Shown here: piece after piece, positions 52,224 through 60,700 of the stretch | Layout: each line of letters starts with the position of its first letter | Position numbering within the stretch: the first letter of the stretch is position 1 | Origin: Ignavibacteriota bacterium | GTDB lineage: Bacteria; Bacteroidota; Ignavibacteria; Ignavibacteriales; Ignavibacteriaceae | Assembly (NCBI GenBank): GCA_013285425.1 | Contig: CP053447.1 | Coordinates: 3,602,001 to 3,666,000, forward strand | Length of the DNA stretch: 64,000 nucleotides | Direction of reading: 5' to 3' | Translations under genes and position numbers: made by a program | The notes under the pieces: model-generated | Databases searched by the model: none | The model's input: only the letters and a program-made list of their open reading frames with translations | What the model was told of the DNA's origin: nothing

Positions 52224-54302
52224 CTATTCTATCAATATCATTTTCCTTGTTTCAACAAAGCTTTGCTCTGAATTTGTTTCCGGATTTGTAACACGTAGCT
52301 GATAAAAATAAACACCGCTTGAAAGGCTGCGGATCATATCCGAATGAGCAGTAAATTCAACCTCGTAACTTCCGGCATTTCTGAATTTATCAACAAGAGT
52401 GATAACTTCATTCCCAAGAATATCATACACCTTAAGTGTAATGTACGAACTGCCGGCAATGTGATAACGGATTTTTGTAGATGGATTGAACGGGTTAGGA
52501 TAGTTTTGCTCTAATGAAAAATTTACAGGTAAATTGATTTCCACTTCAACTACCTCGGAGTACTTGAAACTTCCATCAAAATCGATCTGTTTAATCCGGT
52601 ACTGATATTTTCCTCCCGAAAGATTTTCATCATTAAAAAAGTAAAAATGTTTTTCTGTTGATGAGCCAAATCCGGGAACAAATCCAATCTTTGTCCACTC
52701 GTTATTTTTTTCGCTTTGGGTTATTCGTCTTTCAATATCAAATCCCTGATTATTTGTTTCTGAGGCAGTGCTCCAGTTTAACTGAACATTATTTTCATTC
52801 ACTGAAGCAGTAAAAGAAATCAGTTCAACCGGAACAGGATTCTGATTAAGAAAAACAACTGCTGGATTTCTTGCTGTTCCAACTGCTAAATCAAGGGCAC
52901 CATCACCATTGAGATCTCCAAATGCAATTGCAGTAGCAGATGATCCTGCAGCGTATACCCAGGTTGGATCAACATCCAGTACACCGCTTCTGTTTTTAAA
53001 AATTTCAACTCTGCCGCCGCCAAAATGAACAACAGCAAGTTCAGGATAACCATCTCCATCAATATCTCCGGCAATTAATTCCTGTGCAGAAGTTGTTGGA
53101 GAATTTGAGGTCCAGATTGGTCCGGTCAATACTCCGCTTTGGTTTTTATAAATAACAGCCTGAGCTCCGCTTCCTGAAATAGCAAGATCCTGATAACCAT
53201 CTTTGTCAAAGTCTGCCCATACAATACCTTTCTGACTTTGAGTATTGCCTACAGTCCAACCGGGTAAAGTATTAATCACGCCATTATTATTAAAATAAAT
53301 TCCGCTTTCATAGTTTACCCATTTTGATGCGGCGAGGTCTCCTTTAGCAATGTAACGATACGAAATTTTAACAGTAATACCTGTTTGTGGTTTGGATGCT
53401 AATGAAATCCATCCGCTTACAGGATCGTAACAATATGCATTATAAGGCTGATCATCTACTAAAACGGTATCGATAGAATAAATCGGAAATAAGGGAAGCG
53501 AGAAAGCAGACCTTGTTCCATCGCCGTAGTATTCAAGAAATTTATATTTTAACTGTTGATTATCAAGGTCTCCGAATGCGACAGAATTAGTAATCATTGC
53601 ATCAGCAGAAAGCCAGTTTGGTGTTGCAGGAAAAGATCCGCCATTGTTGTAAAAAATGCAGATAGGTTTTGTCGGGTTACTGGTATTGCCCTGATTACCA
53701 AACGCAAGGTCAAGATCGCCGTCATCATCAATATCACATAATGCTTCGCCAACAGTCCAGTTGTTATCCTGCGAGATCCATCCGGGTGAATTACTCAATC
53801 CGCTTTCACCATTAAAATAAATTACAGAAGGAGCAAATGACTGGTCGCCGTTAGCTGCAATTAATTCAGGTCTGTTATCGCCATTAATATCAGCAAACTT
53901 AAGGTCGGTAGTGGATCTCATATCCGTAGAAATCCAGACTGGTGTTGTTGTTAAAATCCCGTTATCATTTCTATAAATCAGCACTTCATAATCTGGAATT
54001 GGCGGATAGGACTGACTAAAATAGCAGCCGGTTGCTAAATCGAGATCACCATCATTATCAAAATCACCCCAGGCTATACCACCGATTTGTCTTTGCAGAG
54101 TTGAACTCCAATCGGGAGTAAGTCCATAAGGAATATCATCGCTTAAGGTAATTACTTGTCCGGCTGAAAAGCTTTCACTTTGTTTATAAGTTGCGGTTGT
54201 TTTTCCGTCTGGTGAAATATCAGTGATGGTTTGTACATCTTTTTGAGCATAGAGGATAAAAGGGAAGAATAAGAAAAGGGCTAGTGATAATTTGTTTTTC
54301 AT
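52224..54302 (-). CDS. Secreted FG-GAP/VCBS repeat protein with C-terminal sorting domain (second)
   Basis: The chosen ATG at 54302 (MKNKLSLALFLFFPFILYAQ) gives a clean signal peptide and has GGTG five bases upstream; an ATG at 54389 adds an unlikely hydrophobic leader. FG-GAP repeats are visible (for example 'IAWGDFDNDGDLDLATGCYF', 'LCDIDDDGDLDLAFGNQGNT', 'AFGDLNGDGALDLAVGTARN'). The propeller is interrupted by a segment at about residues 245-310 (KFLEYYGDGTRSAFSLPLFP) that is not repeat-like. The sorting domain begins NYPNPFNPSTKIRYHIA and ends SGVYFYQLRVTN. About 692 residues; probable extracellular binding role. Confidence 0.87.
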   Translation of the reverse strand: MKNKLSLALFLFFPFILYAQKDVQTITDISPDGKTTATYKQSESFSAGQVITLSDDIPYGLTPDWSSTLQRQIGGIAWGDFDNDGDLDLATGCYFSQSYPPIPDYEVLIYRNDNGILTTTPVWISTDMRSTTDLKFADINGDNRPELIAANGDQSFAPSVIYFNGESGLSNSPGWISQDNNWTVGEALCDIDDDGDLDLAFGNQGNTSNPTKPICIFYNNGGSFPATPNWLSADAMITNSVAFGDLDNQQLKYKFLEYYGDGTRSAFSLPLFPIYSIDTVLVDDQPYNAYCYDPVSGWISLASKPQTGITVKISYRYIAKGDLAASKWVNYESGIYFNNNGVINTLPGWTVGNTQSQKGIVWADFDKDGYQDLAISGSGAQAVIYKNQSGVLTGPIWTSNSPTTSAQELIAGDIDGDGYPELAVVHFGGGRVEIFKNRSGVLDVDPTWVYAAGSSATAIAFGDLNGDGALDLAVGTARNPAVVFLNQNPVPVELISFTASVNENNVQLNWSTASETNNQGFDIERRITQSEKNNEWTKIGFVPGFGSSTEKHFYFFNDENLSGGKYQYRIKQIDFDGSFKYSEVVEVEINLPVNFSLEQNYPNPFNPSTKIRYHIAGSSYITLKVYDILGNEVITLVDKFRNAGSYEVEFTAHSDMIRSLSSGVYFYQLRVTNPETNSEQSFVETRKMILIE

Positions 54303-54645
54303 TTCATCACCATAATTATTTAAAATTGTTAACAGAATGATAAGCTTAAATAAAATGAAAAGAAAGTATAAGAATTGAATGATGAACAACTATCCAAAGA
54401 ATAGAGTTATAAGATTTTATCAAACAGTCTTTTTAAGAGAAGGATTTAGGATGAGTTTATTAAGTAACAGAATTTTCTTTTATTCTGTAAAATAATTTGT
54501 GTAAATGAGTTTTATTGTTAAAGAACATTTATTAATCTCTCATCAAAAATAATAGATAAGTGAGATAAAGCAACAGCCCAATTCTGTACAGGCATCACGG
54601 TCCATTTTTTAGAGATATCTCTGTAAACTAAGAAAAGCATTTTTT

Positions 54646-55749
54646 TCAGTGCATCATCCAGCCAAAGGCTGGCAAGCTATTGGGAAAAATACTTCTTTGT
54701 TTTGTAACCTTTCTAAACTGACGATGCACAGCCTCAACTGCGTTGGTAGTATAAATGATTCTTCTAATCTCATCAGGGTATTTGAAAAACGTAGAAGCGT
54801 GAGCCCAGTTCTGCCTCCAGGTTCTGATTGATAAAGAATATTTCTTTCCCCAGTTTTCTTCAAGTCTGTCAAGAGCAATAAGAGCAGCTTCTTCAGTTGG
54901 TGCTGAATAAACTAATCGAAGTTCTTTCATAAATGACTTCTGATCTTTGCTTGCAATGTATCTAAGTGTATTCCTGATTAAGTGAATGATACAAAGTTGT
55001 ATTTCTGTTCCAGGGAAAACCGTATTGATTGCCTCTGGAAAACCTTTCAATCCATCAACACAAGCAATCAGAATGTCCTGGAGACCTCGGTTCTTTAATT
55101 CAGTTAAAACACTAAGCCAGAAGTTAGAACCTTCCGCTTCACTTACCCACAAGCCCAGTAGATTCTTTCTGCCCGTAATATCAAGCGCCAGGCAAGTGTA
55201 AGCTGCTTTATTAGTTACCTTTCCTTCGCTGGTTACTTTGTAATGAATGGCATCAAAAAAGACTATTGGGTAAACTGATTCAAGTGGTCGATTGTGCCAC
55301 TGTTTTGCCAGATCGATTATTTTATCAGTTATTTGGGATACAAGTGTTGCACTTATATCCAGACCGTAGAATTCTTGTACGTGTGATTGAATATCTCTTG
55401 TGGTCATTCCTTTTGCATACATTGAGATAATTTTATCTTCAATTGGTCCAAGAGTTCTCTCATACTTTTTTACTATAACCGGCTCAAATGAACCATTGCG
55501 ATCTCTGGGTACTGTAAGTTCTATTTCTCCGTAGTCATTCTTTAGAGTCTTGTGGGTTTTACCATTTCGGCTGTTACCGGTGTTCTTTCCTGCGGGGGAG
55601 TATTTTTCATACCCGAGGTGTTCGGTAAGCTCTGCATCAAGCATTCCTTCAAGGGAGGCTTTAATGATTTTCTTGATGGCTCCGTTTTCTCCCATCAAGT
55701 CTTGATAGGTCTTTGCTGTTTTTAGATCGGCTTTAAGTTGCTCGATCAT
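54646..55749 (-). pseudogene. IS256-family transposase, disrupted by two mini-palindromes
   Basis: The DDE residues are visible: D166 in VFFDAIHYKV, D232 in ACVDGLKGFPEA and E339 in IYTTNAVEAVHR. The native start is an ATG with AAGGAG upstream at 55788-55786, reading MEL after removing a 19-base insert CCTGCCTTCCGCAGGCAGG; the restored text is MELTPEMIEQLK. Near the 3' end a 20-base insert AGCTTGCCAGCCTTTGGCTG separates FPN from DDALKKMLF and sends the frame to an early stop (PNSLPAFGWMMH). Downstream, YRDISKKWTVMPVQNWAVAL and FDERLIN are still legible to about 54520. The gene is therefore inactive as it stands. Confidence 0.85.
54660..54679. repeat. 20-bp mini-palindrome inserted near the 3' end of the IS256 transposase
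   Basis: The minus-strand text CCAGCCTTTGGCTGG has 6-base arms around TTT. Flanked by AGCTTG it separates 'FPN' from 'DDALKK' and shifts the frame by two bases. Same style as the palindrome at 55762-55780. Confidence 0.65.
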
Positions 55750-55761
55750 TTCGGGAGTAAG

Positions 55762-55780
55762 CCTGCCTGCGGAAGGCAGG
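55762..55780. repeat. 19-bp mini-palindrome inserted after codon 2-3 of the IS256 transposase
   Basis: Minus strand CCTGCCTTCCGCAGGCAGG has 7-base arms CCTGCCT and AGGCAGG around a 5-base loop. Removing 19 bases restores MELTPEMIEQLK. The insertion shifts the frame by one base. Confidence 0.7.
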
Positions 55781-55864
55781 TTCCATTGTGTAAATCTCCT
55801 TTTGGATAATAGTTAAAAGTAATTAGTTTTTTACAATTTGAAAACCCTTAACGGATTTTCACCA

Positions 55865-55903
55865 AGTTAAGTGCTGTTCCGCTACGCTTCACAGCACTTA
55901 ACT
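55865..55903. repeat. 39-bp hairpin in the IS256 leader
   Basis: Perfect 13-base arms AGTTAAGTGCTGT and ACAGCACTTAACT surround a 13-base loop. It lies between the right terminal repeat and the transposase start. In other insertion sequences such leader hairpins block translation from read-through transcripts; that role here is inference. Confidence 0.65.
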
Positions 55904-55932
55904 AATTTCTTACTTTAACCATTTACACAGAA

Positions 55933-56700
55933 TTATTTACACTCCTGAGTTGTTACATAAACTCTTTCGTCTTTTGTAATGTTATAAGTTCTTACTCTTG
56001 TTCTTGATTCATTAGGAAGATGAGTTTTAAATCCATCTGTTAATGCCTGATTAACCAAACTATCTCTGTCAGCCAGAAATAAAATCTTCTGCGCTGCATT
56101 CGCTCTCAGCATTACATCAATCAAAGCCATCGTAGTTCGGGTTTTGCCAGTCCCGGTAGCCATAACAAGTAATGCTTTTCGCTTTTTCTTTAAATCAATT
56201 GCTTCAGCAATTCTCCGTATTGCTTCTGCCTGGTAAGAACGGTTTACAATTGATTCTTTTATTGGGATGGAACCAAGAGGTTTTTTATTTTTTTTAAGAT
56301 AGAGTAATCGTTCAAGATTTTTTCTTGAGAAGAAACCAGCTACTTGTCTTTCTGAAGAATCAACTGAATCCCAGAAGAAAGTAGTTTCACCATTGCTCAT
56401 AAATGCAAAAGGTCGGAAAGACTGTTTCTTTTCAATTTCAGTTACATAATCAAGTACCTGCTGCTGTCCAACCCTTGGTTCACGACTAGTTTTCTTCGCT
56501 TCAATTACTGCAATCACTTCACCATTTGCACGATACAAACAATAATCAGTGAATCCGGTTACTCTGGTATTATCATAATTCTGAACAGGGATTTCAAAAC
56601 CAACCTGGGTGTGGTCTGCAAGATTCCACTCAGCATTTTTTATGAGCGGATTAATAATTGAGTAGCGTGTTTCTTTTTCGCTGATGTTAAGTGATTTCAA
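55933..56700 (-). pseudogene. N-terminal fragment of a second type I restriction HsdR-like gene, cut by the IS
   Basis: The 255-residue fragment has a PD-(D/E)XK nuclease core (D52, E67, K69 in GFTDYCLYRANGEVIAVIEA then KK) and Walker A MATGTGKTRTT at residues 180-187, followed by 'KILFLADRDSLVNQALTDGF'. It matches HsdR/EcoEI-type subunits, which need about 700-1000 residues. The frame ends at a TAA that lies in the right repeat of the IS256 copy. No remaining helicase part was found beyond the left IS end. It is not part of the intact HsdR at 57796, which has its own nuclease and ATPase motifs. Confidence 0.85.
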
Positions 56701-56962
56701 GAACTAAACCCTTAGTGTTTTGAAATGTATTTACAATTGATTATCCCAACAACGCGTCATCCCGTATTACTATAAGAATATAAAAGAGAGCGAAACCAAT
56801 GCTTACAGTCTGAAGTATTTTCAATGTGATATATAAAATTACAAAATTAAATTTTTGAATTCTAACTTAATTTTAATGAATCCTGAAATAATTTAGGGTA
56901 TGGTAGTTATAAAAATATTTGATTATAGACCCCTCATTAAAACCAATTGCTTTTCTATTATT
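56701..56962. other. Intergenic DNA upstream of the truncated HsdR gene
   Basis: AT-rich, with no open frame of coding quality and no recognised RNA. It separates the truncated HsdR gene from the tRNA-derived repeats. Confidence 0.35.
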
Positions 56963-56990
56963 ATAAAAAATCCTTCTTGAAAAAGAAGGA
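56963..56990 (-). terminator. Terminator following the left tRNA fragment
   Basis: On the minus strand TCCTTCTT and AAGAAGGA form an 8-base stem with loop TTTC, followed by TTTTTTATAA. It lies just after tRNA fragment 1. Confidence 0.75.
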
Positions 56991-57000
56991 ATTAATTTAG

Positions 57001-57037
57001 TAGCGGGGGCAGTCCGCCGTGGCGGATTGAACCTACA
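57001..57037 (-). pseudogene. tRNA-Met 3'-end fragment 1 (with inserted palindrome)
   Basis: Read on the minus strand: TGTAGGTTCAA, then TCCGCCACGGCGGA, then CTGCCCCCGCTA. The T-arm stem of fragment 2 (TGTAGG...CCTGC) is the reference; here the T-loop holds an inserted 12-14 base palindrome TCCGCC-AC-GGCGGA. No D-arm or anticodon part is present. Confidence 0.6.
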
Positions 57038-57049
57038 GCATTTCATAAA

Positions 57050-57081
57050 TATTTAAAACAAAAAACCGGCTAAAAGCCGGT
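57050..57081 (-). terminator. Terminator following the right tRNA fragment
   Basis: On the minus strand ACCGGCT and AGCCGGT form a 7-base stem with loop TTT, followed by TTTTTGTTTT. It lies 14 bases after the acceptor end of fragment 2. Confidence 0.8.
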
Positions 57082-57094
57082 CTTTATTTCTTAG

Positions 57095-57137
57095 TAGCGG
57101 GGGCAGGACTTGAACCTACAACCTTCGGGTTATGAGC
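57095..57137 (-). pseudogene. tRNA-Met(CAU) 3'-half fragment 2
   Basis: Read on the minus strand: GCTCATAACCCGAAGG, then TTGTAGGTTCAAGTCCTG, then CCCCCGCTA. The loop CTCATAA carries a CAU anticodon, the T-stem GTAGG/CCTGC pairs, and CCCCGCT is the 3' acceptor strand. The 5' acceptor strand (AGCGGGG), D-arm and 5' anticodon strand are missing upstream, so this is a displaced 3' half and not a working tRNA. Type Met is inferred from the anticodon; fMet or Ile2 are possible. It is the signature of integration at a tRNA gene. Confidence 0.72.
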
Positions 57138-57293
57138 TATTATTTTAACTATGCCTGCCAATTACTTAACTCGCACTTCTGACTAAATTTCTGAATGAAT
57201 TTTGTGTTTATTTAATATTTTATGATATAATTCTTATACCAAATGTATTAGACTCTACATTCCGGATTGGTACGATTACTACAACTAAATATA
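57138..57293. other. Intergenic DNA beside the tRNA-derived scar
   Basis: This 156-bp gap is the island-side flank of tRNA fragment 2. No integrase or intact tRNA is present. AT-rich and without recognised structure. Confidence 0.35.
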
Positions 57294-57761
57294 TTAATGA
57301 TTCTCAAAATCATTAAACGGAGTATTAAGAGTAATTGCTATATAAATTTCTAAAAGTGCTTGTTGAACCGGATCATTCACTTCAATAAATCTAAGCTCCA
57401 TAACCCTGATTCTTTCTTTTGCTTTAATAAATACAGGACCAAATATTGGATTATCTTCTAATTGTTTTCGAGACCCTTCGGTCTTATAAGTTGCTCTCTC
57501 AAGATTAGTTTCTGATCTTGCTATTCTGAATGCGAAAGTTGCTTTATTATGATCTGAGCTTAGGCGACAATGATATTGGATTCTTCTTTTAATATTATTA
57601 GATCTTCCGACGTATAAATGTATATCTTCTTCAGTAAATAAATAAATTCCTCTAAGGGGTAAACCTTTTGGCAGTATGGTTGGTTTAACTGGGGGCATTA
57701 AAAGTAATTCATTTAGCAATGAAGGTAACTTGTCTATATATGAATTAAATTTTTTATCCAT
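57294..57761 (-). CDS. GIY-YIG nuclease-domain protein
   Basis: The 155-residue protein has the GIY-YIG core: GIY at 38-40 and YVG at 50-52 (GIYLFTEEDIHLYVGRSNNI, then KRR), with Arg59/60 and a downstream Glu/Asn region 'ERATYKTEGSRKQLEDNPIF'. It contains a well-formed catalytic arrangement for single-strand or site-specific cutting, but its partner domain is not attached. It lies 34 bp downstream of HsdR on the same strand and 150 bp from the tRNA fragments. It may be an accessory nuclease of the operon. Confidence 0.85.
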   Translation of the reverse strand: MDKKFNSYIDKLPSLLNELLLMPPVKPTILPKGLPLRGIYLFTEEDIHLYVGRSNNIKRRIQYHCRLSSDHNKATFAFRIARSETNLERATYKTEGSRKQLEDNPIFGPVFIKAKERIRVMELRFIEVNDPVQQALLEIYIAITLNTPFNDFENH

Positions 57762-57795
57762 AAATAATTATTGTTAAATATCATCCCAATAGAAA

Positions 57796-60700
57796 TTAGT
57801 ATGGTCCATATACACTCAGTCCACCACCATAATATTGCTGCTGAAGATGATCAAATATCATTCTTACCCTGACTTCTATTTCATCATTCTGATAAGTTGG
57901 ATAAGGTAACTGATTAAAAAGAGTTCTGTCAACAGCATTAAATACTGCAGCGGCAGTTACTGATTTTTCTGACCATTGCTCAACTCTAAGTTTTTCCTTC
58001 TTTAAGTCGTCCAAAAGTTCCTTGGCGATTTCTTTTATCTTTTTCTTTTCTTTTTCAGTTAAAGTTGGCTTGCGAAGAATATCAAATATTGCTGCTTGCT
58101 CTTCTGTCAAATCTTCACGTTTAACCCTAGCTTCTTCTTCAGATAGCGAATTAACAAATTCAATTAACTGTTTAAATGTTTCTTCAATAATAACCGAATC
58201 TTTGCCTCTGTTATATTCATCTATTATTTCCTGGTATTTTTCATAAAAATCAACTCTCAAAGGATTTTGTTCCACCATTCTTTTTAACTGCTTTTCTATT
58301 TTTGTTTTTAATGACTGAACAGCAGCATTTTTATTAGGTGTTTTCAAGAAATATTTTTCGAGTAGCTCAAAATTTAATCCACTTAAGTCTATTAGCTTAC
58401 CGTCCTCATTGTGCGGTTCTTTTATCATATTCTCAATACTTTCATCAACCACATATTGTATCTTGTTCATTATTTCAGATACATCTGCACTTTCAATATT
58501 GTCCTCAATGGCCGTATAGATTACATCAATTGCATTTTTTCGTGGTGCATATTCTGTCAAAAGTTTGTCAGGCATTAGTGCTTTATATTTTTTGAAAACA
58601 TCTCTTGCCAACAGCTGAAACTTATATTTAGTTTCATCATTAGTATAAACAGCATTTATAGCTTTTTCCATTGCAGCGATTTTTTCTAACCCCGAGGCAT
58701 AAATCAATGTTCTTAACTCAAAATTAACTTCCTCACTTAAAAACTTTTCTGTGCTGTCCAATGCATTTTCAAGCTGAGAAATAAGCTCTTCCTTTGGCTT
58801 TACGGGTGGTTCAATTTCTTCACCTCCATCCACGCTCTTTCTGCCAGTACCATAAATAGCTAAGGCATCGAGTAAAGATTTATAAGTTTCAATATAATCA
58901 ACTATCAGCCCGTTATTTTTCCCTTCGTGAACTCTATTTGCGCGAGCTATTGTTTGCATTAGCGTGTGTGACATTAAAGGTTTATCAATATACATAGTTG
59001 ACAATGATGGTACATCAAACCCGGTGATCCACATTGCACAGACGATTACAAATCGGAAAGGATCATTTTCATCTTTAAATCTTGTCTCAAGATCCTGGCT
59101 GTTCATCTTCTCCCTGTGTGGCTCAATATCTAATCCATTATCTTTAAACTTTTTTATTTCATTCTGTTCCGAACTTACAACTACACAAATTTCAGTTTCT
59201 TTAATCCATATTAATTCCCTTTGTTTTTCAAGAAGTTCCTGATCTCCATATTTCCCTCTACTAATTTCGTTTTCCAGTGAATCAATATTTTTGTTCCAAT
59301 ATTTTATTATATGATCATACATCTTGACAGCCGTTATTTTGTCTAAAGAGACAAGCATACCCTTACCTTTATAACCACGGTTGCAGAAGTGCTGAACGAT
59401 ATCTTTTGCAATGGATTTTAATCGCTTTTTTGCAGTTAGGATTGGATATTCTCTTGCAAATAATTGTTCGACACGTGAACGTTGATCAGAATCAAGATCG
59501 TCTGCCTGATCAATTATTTCTCTTATTTGTGCAGTAATTTCTGGATTTTTAATCCCAAGGTATTCACCGCGGTTTTCATAATAGAGTGGCAGTGTAGCAC
59601 CATCATCAACACTTCTTTTAAAATCGTATTTCGAAACGTAGTCACCAAATATCCTTTTAGTGAGTTCATCATCTTTAAACAAGGGTGTTCCTGTAAAACC
59701 AATAAATGAAGCTTTAGGTAGTACATTTCTCATATTCATAGCCAGTGTCCCACCCTGCGTTCGATGTGCTTCATCTGAAATAACAATTAAATCTTCCCGT
59801 TCAGTAATTTCTTCGCTAAAATTAAATTTATGTATTAAAGTAAAAAGATAACGATGATCCTCTTTTAACAATTTTTTTAGATGTTCACCACTACTAGCTT
59901 TGATAGAATTTTTATTACCGGATTTAATTGGTGGGACTGCACCAACGCCGCTAAACGTACCATAAATTTGTGTATCTAATTCATTACGATCTGTTACTAT
60001 AAGAAAAGTATATGAACCGGTGAACTTGCGATGAATTTTCTGGCACATAAACACCATCGAATATGATTTACCGCTTCCCTGTGTATGCCAGAATACGCCA
60101 AGCTTCTGTTTTTCTTCAAGATCAATTTGACCACCTTTATATAGCTTCTCCTTCTCTTTTAAATTCGCTATCGCTTTATTCACCCCGATATACTGATGAT
60201 TACGCGCAATTAATTTAATCACTTTACCAAATGAACGATCAAAGAGAATAAAGTTCTCGAACAAATCCATAAAGCGAGATTTTTCACAAACACCAACTAT
60301 TATTTTATCTAAAGAAACAATTCCTTCTTCTTCTTCTGTTATCCTTTTCCATTCGTGAAAGTGTTGATATTTTCCTGTGATGCTACCAATTCTGCTTTCT
60401 ATTCCATTGCTGAGAAGAACGAATGCATTGAAATGAAATAATTTCTGTATTACGTCAAGGTAATCCATAAAATTATTGTTGTAGGCGTTCTCTAATTTTC
60501 TATGTGCAGCTTTAAGTTCTATAAACAATAATGGTATGCCATTCACAAACCCGATTATGTCTGGTCTTCTTTCACGCTTACTTTTTCCCTCGATCCACAA
60601 TTGACGAACTGCCAGAAAATCATTCTTCTCGGGGTTCTCAAAATCAAAAACTTTCAGATATTTATTTTTTACTTGTTTCCCTTTTTCATCAGTGTAATCG

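Larger units (their letters stand above)
54486..55943 (-). mobile_element. IS256-family insertion sequence (degenerate)
   Basis: The element has imperfect terminal inverted repeats: TGTAAAATAATTTGTGTAAA at 54486-54505 on the plus strand and GTGTAAATAATTCTGTGTAA read from 55942 on the minus strand. The single transposase gene is disrupted by two short palindromic insertions (see the gene entry). No matching target duplication was seen at the two ends, so a deletion may have followed insertion. The right end lies inside an HsdR-like gene, which stops at codon-level text TTQE within the repeat. Confidence 0.75.

Noticed and set aside
57095-57137. A functional tRNA-Met gene
   Set aside because: The 5' acceptor strand AGCGGGG, the D-arm and the 5' half of the anticodon stem are not present upstream; the bases there do not pair with the 3' strand.
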